From the NCBI GenBank assembly GCA_916613615.1, contig OU744726.1, positions 58,730,987-58,794,986 on the forward strand: a stretch of DNA of 64,000 nucleotides, written 5' to 3'. Each line of letters opens with the position of its first letter. Within the stretch, counting starts at the first letter, position 1. Source of the stretch: Steromphala cineraria. Its lineage: Eukaryota; Mollusca; Gastropoda; Trochida; Trochidae. The translations under genes and the position numbers were made by a program. Of the stretch, positions 10,881 through 22,800 are shown piece after piece. The notes under the pieces were generated by a model. That model saw only the letters and a list, made by a program, of their open reading frames with translations. It was not told the DNA's origin and searched no databases.

Positions 10881-13142
10881 TGTCATAATGTCAAAAGATG
10901 ACAGTTTCATAGTCCTGCATAAATAAGTGTATAAATAATAGAATACAGCCACTATCATGATTATGGATTATATTCAGAAAGGAAACAGCAGAGATTATTT
11001 TTCACATATATGTCATTCAAGCCAGTATTAAAAATGTTTCTGTGTAAAATTATCTTTTTGACATGATTTATAATATAAACTTTCCATTGTTAAGAGTATA
11101 CTTTTCATATGTTGATAAATGTTTTATTACATCCTGTGATCACTCTGTCTATCTGTTAAGGTTTATGTTGAATGGAGTGACCGTAAGCTCCTCTAAGAGG
11201 TCTCTGTTTAGCACAACAACCATCCTTACTGATTTATTTATATATCAACCTTTGTATGTTGCACTTACAGCCAAATTGAAATTGAAAAAAATGCTTTTTG
11301 AATACATGATGATAAATACATTATGATATTTCATTTTCCAATTTGAGGATTACTTTCAACATGCATTTTTTATGACACACAAATCTGTTTAATCAAAAAA
11401 ATTGTTTTAAATAAATTCTAAAACCAACAAATAGTCACAACAAGATTGGCGTTAAACTGTTATTTAGGTTTTTGATTTGCATAACGACGTTGAATGAAAG
11501 TTTTTGTACCATGCACAAATACATATCCATAAAAAACAATATTTCGTTAATTAACCCTGCAGACCCTCTGAGGCCCTAGTAGTTTGGTATGTTTTGTCCT
11601 TTAACATTTTACTTTTTGCAAGGAACATGTTAAAGAAATTGCCTATTGAGTACATTGATATCTGATTTGCCTAAAACAATGGTATCAGGGAGGTAACTGT
11701 AAACGTATTAACAGTCTATACTCTAAAGAACGGTCTTCAAATTGTCCATCGATGTTTAAAGGATGATGTTAAAACGTTTACAGGCTCCTACTGCCTATAA
11801 TACTTTCGGGCTTACTTTCCTTTCAACTTTCATTTCCCAGCAATTCTAAGTAAGTTTTCAGTGACATTATCAGTTCAAGTTGTGAATTATATTTTGAAAA
11901 TTTAACTCAAAATCTCAGTGTACAAAATGTGCATGCTTTGTACAGTTGTTGTCATCTAAACAACCAATGTCAAATCCAATCAGTTGGTTAAAACACTTAT
12001 CACACCGTTCAACTTGAATTTAATCATGTCAAAATGATGACATCTTTGTAGTAGAAACATGAAACGGCAGTGCAAATTGTATCGAGAAAAGGTCAGTTCA
12101 GATGATGAGTTATATGTGTTTGGAAAACAAACTTAAAATAATGATTATGATGATTTGATGTGTGATGTTCGTTTGTTACATTTTGATATTTATCATGATC
12201 TGTCAACATCGATTATGTTAAAAGGTTGTCACTGCATAATGTATGACTGAATCTGAATATAATCAAACTTTAATGCAATTTTCAGTAATTGTCAATCATT
12301 CAAGCATATATTAAAGCAAGATAATTCAACAGTTACAGCGTTCGTGTCATGACAAGGGGGACTCTCCGTTAATTGTTGAAGTCAAATTTGCCAAACCAAA
12401 ATGTCAACTTAAATGCCCTATGACCAATTTCTGGATTCATAAAAACTGAACTGCATTTTGACATATACTCGACTTTAAATCGCACAGTGACCTGCCTGCT
12501 TCTTATCATTATACCGAATATAATCAATTGTTGCTGAATGCTATAAATTAAAACTAATCGATTTAGCGGAGTGCAAATTTAGGCATAAATCATAACTATG
12601 TTTGGAAACTTCACTATGTTATGCGTCAATCAGTCACATGTGGTTTTGACAACTCATAAGAATTGAGCTGAAAGAGTTTGAAAGGTGATATAACTAGTAT
12701 TGGTAAGTTGTACCTGTATTAGATAATTGCACTTATAACACTCATAGAAGCAAAATAAATATGATCAAAATTAACAAAACGTTTTACAATATAGGTTCAA
12801 ATCCCTCAATAGGAATGCTATTAAATCTAATTATAATCGACCCTGTTCTGTCGAATAAGAAGCTATTTAATAAGCTGCATTAAGACGTGTAAAAGAGGAA
12901 CTCCCTTGTAAAATTCGTATTCTGGTGTCGTGTATATTTAAAAACTTTTATTCCATGAAAAATGGTCGACTTGGATAAGAATGGAGTGCAATCTGTCAGA
13001 GAATACATGCATCTTACATGCATCATTGTTTATTCAGTGGATGGTGAAGTAGGGAGGAAAATCGGTAGGGGGTTTACTTTTTATCAGTCTTATCATCCTA
13101 CGCTTGATTTACAAAAAAAATCGGAAGGGATGCAAACATAGA
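10881..13142. other. Duplicated intergenic DNA between genes A and B
   Basis: No gene seen. Blocks near 11160-11600, 11720-11900 and 12530-13130 recur at 16850-17270, 17350-17480 and 18229-18950 in the next unit. A 12962-start open frame matches the 75-aa frame at 18722-18949 but closes earlier, so I treat both as duplicated non-coding sequence. Confidence 0.5.
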
Positions 13143-13840
13143 CTGTATTGCGGGTATAAAAGCAGTTAAAATTCATTTAATTTCATATAGCCTTTCATCT
13201 TCACTTTAATAAAAATGTGTTCATTTGGTTTGGTTTATTTGATGTGCAATGTTAAGGTGAACTTTTCTCTCCCTTGGACGTCAATGACATTGTATGCCCT
13301 GAAAGGGGAAAGGATGGCAAACGTTAAAACAATTTGATTAGTGTGAAGGTGCGCATTAAGAAAGTATATGTGTGCTGAGACAAAAAATTTTTTATCAACG
13401 TTTGTTATGAAATATTTAATGAATTCATTTCCAACCAGTAGTCTCAACAAGATTGGCTTTAAACTGTTTATTAGGTATTTGATTTTGCATAACGACGTCG
13501 AATGAAAGTTTTTGTACCATACACACATACATATTCACAAAAAAATTCTTTCATTATCCATGCAGAAACCTCAGGGGAAATGGTATTTTCGCTGCATCGG
13601 ATCAATTCTATGCATGTTTTGTCTTCAAAAATATCGTTAAACCTAGACATATTATTACGTCTATAAAAGCAGTAAAAATCGTATATTTCATTTTGTAGAG
13701 CCTTTCACTTCAATGAAAACAAATGTGTTCATTTGGTTTGGTTTATTTGATGTGCAATGTTAAGGTGAACTTTTCTCTCCCTTGGACGTCAATGACATTG
13801 TATGCCCTGAAAGGGGAAATGATGGCAAACGTTACTGAGG
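13143..13840. repeat. Internal tandem duplication carrying the gene B 3' exon twice
   Basis: A segment at about 13143-13330 recurs at about 13655-13840, with about 110 bp virtually identical. Each copy contains the acceptor plus 3'-UTR exon (13298-13234 and 13806-13742, minus strand, each with AATAAA). Between them lies 13398-13628, nearly identical to 17036-17267. Unit C has the exon once. Confidence 0.7.
13742..13806 (-). other. Predicted 3'-UTR exon of gene B (proximal copy)
   Basis: Acceptor CCCCTTTCAG precedes GGCATACAATG; the exon runs to AATAAA (rc at 13742-13747). The gene B donor GTGAGA is about 400 bp upstream, 2 nt past the stop. A second, distal copy lies at 13298-13234, giving an alternative terminal exon. 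Confidence 0.55.
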
Positions 13841-14214
13841 AATGTGGATCGTGTGTTGAGGAATGTGGATCGGTCGTAAATATTTCGATATAATTATTAG
13901 CAAAACAATTAATCCAAAATTGTAACAATAGCAGTATCTTCATTCTATTTTTCATATCATGTTAGAAAAACAGCTATATAGTAGCTCTTTCCGGGTTTTT
14001 TACTGCTATATAGTTACCTGGCTGTGCGTAAGAAGCTATATATTGCACCAGAAACTAGGGATTTGGTCTTACTCGAACACGTTTTAGACATATCTATCAT
14101 AAAATTTCTTTTCCTCAAAGGTAAAATTTATCTTTCTTTGATTAAACCAAAGGATTACTTTAACTTCGGCTCTATCGGTGTCCTTTAGATTCGGATTATT
14201 CAATGTTCTCACCA

Positions 14215-16504
14215 TCACTTAGAGCACGTTGTTATCTTGGTGCAGACACCGCTGAACAGGAGCAAACCTGGAATCTTCTTGTAGGCTATCAAGGTGTTCT
14301 TGTCCTCTTTAGCACAATACAAACCCGTCCTACATCTGAAAATGTATGGAATTATGAAGAAAATTATTTGATTTTTCAGAGACATGGCTTATAACATCAT
14401 GTGGTCAACTAAATCAATAGCGTTTTTTTCAGGGTACGTATAATGTTTATGTATAATGTTGTTTGGTAAAGTGATATCTTTCATGATGAGATATTACACA
14501 TTCACGTGCAATGATTATTTGCCATATTGTTCATATTGTTAGACATACACGGTTGTTCCTGAGCTTTTATAAACGTTGATGGGTGGACAAAAATTATTAT
14601 AAATTGCGAACTAATCAATCAATTCTGAATGAATCTTGAAAGAATAGTCTATACAATCATCTTCCATTCTTCAAAAAGGATTTCAAATTTTGGAGAAAAA
14701 AAAATATAGAAACACATTTCCTTGATTATAAAAATCTGCATAAGCTAAATGTTGTGCAGCATGAACTGTGTAATGAAAACAGTTGTAATAAAATAAGTTT
14801 GAAATTACATTAATGATAAATTAAAATGAGAGAAAATACACTTGCATGTAGAACATCTTCAAAACCTTCTGAACTACGAATTCTTTCAAATCATTTTTTA
14901 ATTTTGGAATGTTACTAGGAATCTTTATTAAAACATTAACATTCTTTTAGCCTGCATTTATAAGACATGATTGGATAGAAACATGTAACAGTTCACATTA
15001 TCATTAAAGAAGCTCTCCTATCAACTTTCTGTCTGCGATCGATCGTGTTTATCTGGGGGATAAATAAAACGATGTGCTTTGATCAATGTTACTTATTATT
15101 GAAAAAGAGCTATTTGTATTGAGAGAATATGCAAACATGATAAGTGGTCAGACTTAACAACAATACATTGATATGCCACAGAAAGGCTGTTCACACTTTT
15201 AGTGCAATTATATAGCTCCCCTTCTTATTGTTGCTGTTTTTTGACCGAGCTCATCGCTTTCTTCTTTCTAATGTTTTTGAATACCAATCAACATAAATAT
15301 TTCTCTCAGTATCATCTTTTAACTCGGTTGTGTTATAACCATGTACACATAACATAATATGTAAAAATTGGAAGGTTTCTTCGAATTTAGTTTCCACAAA
15401 AAGACCCCGATAGGCCTTCCTCTTTAAAACCTATAAGAATATACAATAATGTTTTATGAGATGCCGTTTTTCACAGGTTAATGATTTGACCAAGATAGGC
15501 GAAGGTTTTGTTAAGATAGTCAATATTGATATAACTTTTTAGAGAAAAAAAACCATTCAGAACGTCAATTAAAAAAAATACTGAATAAATTGTAGGTGCA
15601 TGAACATCCTGCTACATCAGCTTATATGTCTCCGTGTTATGCTACAACCTATCCTGCTACGGCATTCAGCCGCATCGCTATATATAGCAAGCCAATCAAA
15701 TGATGCCCTTTCAGCGATAGCGGCAAACTGTTTTCTTAACTTTGTTCCACGTGATCACCGCGTAATTCAAATTAACCAATGGGAGCTCTTTTAGATAATA
15801 AATCTGATTCTCATTGCAGGCTCCCTCTTAGCTTCAAATCGCACTCTCTTAGATTTCCACAAGCGACATCACTAGACAACATTGTATGGAGTTCAAAATA
15901 GTTTGACTGAAAACAGACAGGCTATAAATAGCCCTGAGTAACCACCCCTCAGCAATACGGCTGAATACCGTAGCAGGATATCAGGGGATAGGTTGTAGCA
16001 TATCGCGGAGACATATACGCTGATGTAGCAGGATGGTGCATAAGTAACTGCCAAGTGTGTTCCTGTTGTACTAGTTTCAGCATTTTCACCTTAAAGCATA
16101 ATTTCATCTTTTAACCATATTTGAAGAGCGACATTACAAGATAATCATCGGGATATTTGATAGAATGACCCTGGGATGTTCTAAAGAATGGCCAAGGACA
16201 TTGTATGGAATATCCCGGGATGTTGCATTGATTTCTGGGAATGAAAGGGATTATCGAGAAAAGAATATCCCCCAAAACTACACTGACGTGACACCTAAGA
16301 GATATGATATACATACCGATATGTTGAGGACCCGCATGGTTCGCCTAGTTCTAAGGCACAGACAGGGCAGCATGTGCATGTGTTTTCAATTACGTCACAT
16401 CCGTCCGGTGTAAAGCAGGGTATACGTGGACAGGGTAAAGGAGGACATTCTTGCCCAAAGCCATACCCCATTACACAGAGAAGTAGTGTAAGAAGCAGTT
16501 TCAT
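14215..16504 (-). CDS. Perlustrin-like single IGFBP-N domain secreted peptide (gene B)
   Basis: Exons 16504-16317 and 14335-14215 joined by a phase-2 intron (donor GTATGT, acceptor TTTTCAG); 102 residues. Signal peptide about 1-18; exon 1 has CPPLPC, TPDGC, NTCTCCPVCALELGEPCG; exon 2 has CRTGLYC, AYKKIPG, FSGVC and ends ITTCSK. It is closest to gene C: exon 1 tails and most of exon 2 are identical apart from a few residues. There are 13 cysteines. Donor GTGAGA follows the stop by 2 nt and leads to two tandem copies of the 3' exon. The intron contains a 433-bp MITE. Role by family only, as for A. Confidence 0.85.
15602..16034. mobile_element. 433-bp MITE with 80-bp inverted termini in the gene B intron
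   Basis: Inverted ends share ATCCTGCTACATCAGC, ATATGTCTCCG and GCTACAACCTATC over about 80 bp. A 7-bp direct repeat GGTGCAT (15595-15601 and 16035-16041) flanks it and is probably the target duplication. The interior has no coding capacity. Confidence 0.75.
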
Positions 16505-16562
16505 TGCTTTTCGTCAGATGAGCTTAAGATGTCAGTAGTGAGGATGAAATTCTAAAACAATT

Positions 16563-16570
16563 GCTTTTAT
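16563..16570 (-). promoter_or_regulatory. Weak TATA-like box of gene B
   Basis: CATAAAAG at the position of the TATA boxes of genes A and C, about 60 bp before the start. The surrounding promoter is conserved, but the TATA has drifted, so B may be expressed differently. Confidence 0.35.
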
Positions 16571-18998
16571 GATTAAATAGATGTCAAAATGTCATAATGT
16601 CAAAATATGACATTTTGATAGAACTGAATTAAAAAGTGTATACAATAATAGAAGACAGTCCCTGTCATAATTATGGAATATATTCATAAAGGAAACAGCA
16701 GAGATAATTGTATTCATATATGTCATTTAAGTCCGTGTTAAAAGGTGTTTCTGTGTAAAATAAGATTTTTAATATGAATTAGTTATAAACGTTCTATTGT
16801 TAAGAGTATAATTTTCTCATGTTGATAAATGTTTAATTACATGCTGTGATCACTCTGTCTATCTGTTTAGCACAATAACTATCCTTCATGTTTAATTCAT
16901 ATTTCAATCTTTGAATTTTGCACTTACACTCAAATAGAAATTTAAAAAAATTCTGTTTGAATACATGATGATAAATACATTATAATTTTTCATTTTCCAA
17001 GTTTACTTTCATAAGTAACTTTCAACGTAAATAATAACGTTTGTTTGAAATATTTAATGAATTCATTTCCAACCAGTAGTCTCAACAAGATTGGCTTTAA
17101 ACTGTTTATTAGGTATTTGATTTTGCATAACGACGTCGAATGAAAGTTTTTGTACCATACACACATACATATTCACAAAAAAATTCTTTCATTATCCATG
17201 CAGAAACCTCAGGGGAAATGGTATTTTCGCTGCATCGAATCAATTCTATGCATGTTTTGTCTTCAAAAAAAAATTTTTTGTAAGGAAAGGGTTACGGAAG
17301 TACATTGCCTCAAACAAGGGAGGTAACTTTAAAACGTATAAATAGCCTATCCTCTAAAGAACGGTCTTCAAAATGTCAGGTCTTCAAAATGTCAATTGAC
17401 GTTTAAGGGATGCTGTTGAACTGCCAATGATACTGTTAGGCTTACTTTCCTTTCAACTTTCATTTCGCAAGTCATATCCCTTTTTCCCTAATTTATGAAT
17501 AACGTAAAATAACTGTTTGCGTTTCTTGCAGTATTATTTTGAATTTCAGTTTCTTGCTAGGGATATGCAAAGAATCGTTGTACATGTTATTAGGGCAAAT
17601 GACATGTGTCCTTGTTATTGACTGTAAATCACACTCAATGCAGTCGTTCAGCGATCATCAATCAGTTAAGGATAAAGGATTCCGTCACAGGGACTAAAAG
17701 ACAAGATATGACATCACATATGGATAGCATTCGAAAGACTTACATACTTTTACCCATTATTCTTTTGAAACAAGAACTATAAATGTATTTGTATTTATTA
17801 GGGTATTTGTATTGTGATTAACGTCCTTGTAAATTCCGCAGGTGCTTCACTTTTCTTTAATGGTTTGTTTAAGAATTGAGCAATTTTCAATGTATCTTTG
17901 TTAATTTCAGCAATTCTAAGAAATTTTCTGTGACATTCTCGGTTGTGAAAAATATTTTGATAGTTCTAACTCGAAATTTCAGTTCTTACTATTTGCATGC
18001 ATTCTGCAGTTGTTGTCATTTAGACAACCAAACAGTTGGTTAAAGCACCTATCACACCGTTCAACCTAGTTTGATAACGACGGCAAGTATGTAACAGAAC
18101 ATGAAACTACAGGGCAAACTGTAGCGTGAAAATATCAATACATAAGGTGACTTACATATGATAAGGAAAAATAACCTAAAATAATTATGCATGACTTCAA
18201 CTTCATTATATCAAATATTATCAATTGTTGCTGAATACTATTGATTGAAACTAATCGATTTTGCCGAGTGCAAATATAGGCATAAATCATAACAATGTTT
18301 GAAAACTTCTCTTTGTTATGCGTCAAAGAGTGACATGTGGTTTTGGCAACTCATAAGATTTGAGCTGAAAGAGTTTGAAAGGTGATATAACTAGTATAAG
18401 TAAGTTGTACCTGTATTTTGGCTTTGCTACACTTATAAGTGTGTTGTTTCATTTACAAGTCTTAAATCCCATCAATAGAGTTGTTGATGGATATTAGATA
18501 ATTGCCCTTATAAAACTCATAGAAGCAAAAAAAAATACGATCAAACATAACAAACCGTTTTACAATATAGGTTCAAATCCCTCAATAGGAATGCTATTAA
18601 ATCTGTTCTGTCGAATAACAAGCTACTTAATAAGCTGCATTAAGACGTGTAAAAGAGAAACTCCCTTGTAAACTTCGTATTCTGGTGTCGTGAATATTTA
18701 AAAACTTTTATTCCATGAAAAATGGTCGACTTGGATAAGAATGGAGTGCCATCTGTCAGAGAATACATGCATCTTACATGCATCACTGTTTATTCAGTGG
18801 ATGGTGAAGTAGAGAGGAAAATCGGTAGGGGGTTTATTTTTTATCAGTCTTATCATCCTACGCTTGATTTACAAAATCAAATCGAAAGGGTTGCAAACAT
18901 AGAATGTATTGCGTGTAAAAAAGCAGTTAAAATTCACTTAATTTCGTAGAGACTTTCACTTCCACTTCAATGAAAACAAATGTGTTCATTTGGTTTGG
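16571..18998. other. Duplicated intergenic DNA between genes B and C
   Basis: Mostly the same order of blocks as between A and B. It includes 17036-17267 (copy of 13398-13628), a broken copy at about 17546-17780 of the open frame at 27411, and the 75-aa frame 18722-18949. I recognise no protein and see no splice signals around them. Confidence 0.45.
17036..17267. repeat. Near-identical copy of 13398-13628
   Basis: About 230 bp match with essentially one visible substitution (GCATCGAATC versus GCATCGGATC), far closer than the surrounding duplicated DNA. This suggests recent copying or gene conversion. Confidence 0.75.
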
Positions 18999-19064
18999 TT
19001 TATTTGATGTGCAATGTTTCAGGTGAACTTTTCTCTCCCTTGGACGTCAATGACATTGTATGCC
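18999..19064 (-). other. Predicted 3'-UTR exon of gene C
   Basis: Acceptor CCCCTTTCAG, then GGCATACAATG and an AATAAA at 18999-19004 (complement). Same sequence as the gene B terminal exon; the gene C donor lies at 19826. Confidence 0.55.
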
Positions 19065-19828
19065 CTGAAAGGGGAAATGATGGCAAACGTTACAACAATT
19101 TGATTAGTGTGAAGGTGAGAATTAAGAAAGTATACATGTGCTGAGGAATGTGGATCGTGTGCTGAGGAATGTGGATCGGTCATAAATATTTTGACACAAC
19201 TATTAGCAAAATGATTACTCCAAAATTGTAATGATAACAGTATATTCGTTCTACTTTTCGTGTCATGTTAGAATAAGTCATTTCAAGCTATGTGTGATGT
19301 CCCCATGGCAACATTTACAACATCTTGAATTTATTTGAAGTTATTCGTTAAATGAGTTATAATGTATACAACCAATACACAAAGCATAAATCGTTAGGTT
19401 AAAAATCCCTTAAAACTGTTGTTCGTTTATTATATATTGTTTTCTAAGAAGAAGAAAGAGGGCGTTCATTTTAAATGAACGGATCAGAAATTGTACTTAT
19501 TAAATATCATTCTGTTATACCTGTAAGCCTGTATTTATTAATGTAGCATGCATTTTTTATCCTCCTATTTCAAATTATATATTGTTTACACTGCTATATA
19601 GATACCTGGCTATGCGTAAGAAGCTATATATTGCACCAGAAACTAGGGATTTGGTCTTACTCGAACATAACTTGAACTACGAGGAATGGAACGTTTTAGA
19701 AAAAAATATATTATAAAATTTCTTTTCCTCAAAGGTGAAATAAATCCTTCTGTGAGAAAGCGAAAGTAATAAATCAACGTCGACTCTACCACTGTCCTTT
19801 TGATTTGGAGTATTCAATGTTCTCACCA

Positions 19829-22800
19829 TCACTTAGAACAGGTTGTTATCTTGGTGCAGACACCGTTGAACAGGAGTTTACTTGGAACCTTCTTATAGGC
19901 TATCAAGGTGTTCTTGTCCTCTTTAGCACAATACAAACCCGTCCTACATCTGAAAATGGATGGAATTGTGAATAAAATTATCTGATTTTTCAGAGACATG
20001 GCTTATAACATCATGTGGTCAACTATATCAAAAGCGGTTTTTCAAGGTACGTATTCTGCAAACATTGTTTGGTATTGTGATATATTTCATGATGAGAAAT
20101 TACAATTCACATGCAATGATTATTGTATGTCTATCTCATATTGTTAGACTTACACGGATGTTCCTGAGCTTTTACAAACGTTGGTGAAGAGTGATCTGAC
20201 TAATATTGGTCATGCTGTAGAATGACCATTGGAGGTTCTGTAGAATAACCCTTGCATGTTCCATAGAATGATAATGAGATGTTCTATAGAATGACCAAGT
20301 GATGTTCTATATAATGGCCAAGGAATAGTCTATAGAATTTCCCTGGGATAATGCATTGATTTCAAGAGGATGTTGTATATGAACATGGAAGGGATTACCT
20401 GAGAAATAACAAGAAAAGCCTTTTAAAAGGCATGCTTCGTGCCACGTAGGCAGATGAAGGGGATTGTGATTAGTCGACCAATTTGGGTGATTAGTGAAAT
20501 ATACAACACTGGATAACAGCACTAATATTAGCACGAGTATCAATCAATGTTAATTTCACAAAATATATTTCTATCAACACGAGTTAATGAAAGTTATGAA
20601 TATTTTTACATTTATCAACGATAGTTGGTATATTTCATATCAAAAGACACGAGGGTGATATTCTATTTATCATCCAAATTCACTCGTATCAGAGAAATAA
20701 TGTACATCTCTGAACACAACAATACTAGATTCTCAAGAAAGTGATGTCATTGCATAGTGATGGCACTATGTTTATGATGTTATGGCATTGTGATGTAGTT
20801 ACATGATGACGTTAAAGCACTTTATCTTACCTTGCATTAAAATACTCGATTTTGATTGGCTGTTGATCGAATCGTTTTATCTTATGTACCCCCCCAGTCT
20901 AAAATCTCACGGTGTACAAATTTCATGTACCCCGCTGCCATAGCAACAGCTCCTCTCCCAGAAAAGGTGTCGCATTACGTTACTTTATGGTGCACGTCAT
21001 GATCAGAGTTGAAAATTATTCTAGACTGCGTGATAAACATTTGGAAAGAATGATATGATTTGCTTACCTCGGACAACACTATCTTTAAGTCATTAGCCGA
21101 ATAAATCCGACTTAATTCGAATGTAAAGTTCTAAGGGACGTTACTCTAATGTGTTTTCATTCGTCGTCTGCTGTTGCTGGCCTGTCAAAAAATGAAGCGA
21201 TTTGCATGTCACTCTGAAAGTGATATACTGGCAAAAAGAGCGAATGTTATTCCAAACAACACTAAGAAATCAAACACATTAGCCGCAGTGCTGTTGCACG
21301 ACTACCTGAAGGAAAAAGGTCAAGATGGAGACTTCGAAAACTTTGACAGTGTTCGCTTGTCTGAGGTGCTCTGCCATTTTTATGTGGACCTGCGTACAAA
21401 AGATGGAGACTTGTATAAAGTAACTACCATGGAATCGATCCGACATGGACTTAACAGGTATCTAAAAGCACCCCCGCATGTGAAAAAGTTTGACATAATC
21501 AAGGATGCTGCTTTTGTCGACGCCAATGAATGTTTCAAGACCGCTATACTTGAAGCTAAATCTCTAGGAAAGGGCGAAGTATCCCATAAAGAAATCATCA
21601 ATTCAAGCGACAGAGACAAGTTATATTCAAGTATACATCTAAATCCAGATACCCCTGTTGGGTTAGCCAACAAAGTTCAGTTTGATATCCGCCTGTATTT
21701 CTTCAGGCGTGGAGCTGAGAACATGGATATCATGACAAAGGATACCTTCGAAATTGTCAAGGATCAAGACACTGGACTAAGATATGTGAAACAGACAACA
21801 GGTAAGTCAGTCAAAATTTCAAAGGTAATCAGAACTTATTGATATCTGTCGATCAGTAATTGTTCTATGCTATCATTGGATTAGATATTACAACTTGCAA
21901 CACATCAACAGTTTAACTTATTTTTCAGTTGCTATTCATTAAAATATTGTAGCAAATTACTTGCTCAACTTGATATTCACATAATTTAATGTGGTAATGA
22001 ATATGTCACTCATTTGTAGATTAATATATGAATAAATCACTTATATTTCAATTATTAGGGCATAAATCATGAATACTTTGCAACCTATTAATATTTTCAT
22101 ATTCTGGAATTGTTACAGGTGAGCTGACAAAAAACCATAGAGAGGACAAGGAAGCATTTGGAGCTTGCATGCCAGAACTACCGGGATATGACATGTGTCC
22201 AGTTCGATCCTTCAGCCGCTACCTAGCCAAGCTGAACCCAGATAGCGAAAGGCTGTGGCAGTATCCTAAAGAAAGTTTCAACCCAGATGATGAGTCCTGG
22301 TACACTAAGCGACCCCTCGGCAAAAACACCTTAGGAAGTAAGAATGATTTTCTGCTGCTATTTCTTTATTTTCAAATTAAAAGTGAACAAGCTTTTAATA
22401 CACCTCTTTATCAAAATGTACATTTAGAGTGGTGTTCATTTAATATGAGAAGGAAAAAAATAGAATAAATTAACTACTTTACTTTATCAATATATGTATT
22501 ATCTGAAAATGTACCCTGTAAGTTTTACTCATTATTTAATTGATATTCCCCATTTTCAAATTGATGTTACTCTTATAAAAATACAGATGCATATTTTCAT
22601 TACTATTATTATTTATTTACAGAGTTCATGTCAACCCTAAGTGAAACATGTGGATTGTCTGCTCGTTACACCAACCATTGCATTCGAGCCACAGGGGCAA
22701 CAGTTCTGACAAGATCAAATTTTGCAAGCTCCCAGATAATGAGTGTAACAGGCCACAAGAGTGTCAGCTCTTTGACCTCTTATCAGAAGACATCCACCCT

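Noticed and set aside
13235..13955. Two minus-strand open frames ending in the same 28 residues
   Set aside because: Both run through the splice acceptor and 3'-UTR exon of gene B. The shared tail reflects the exon duplication, not a protein family.
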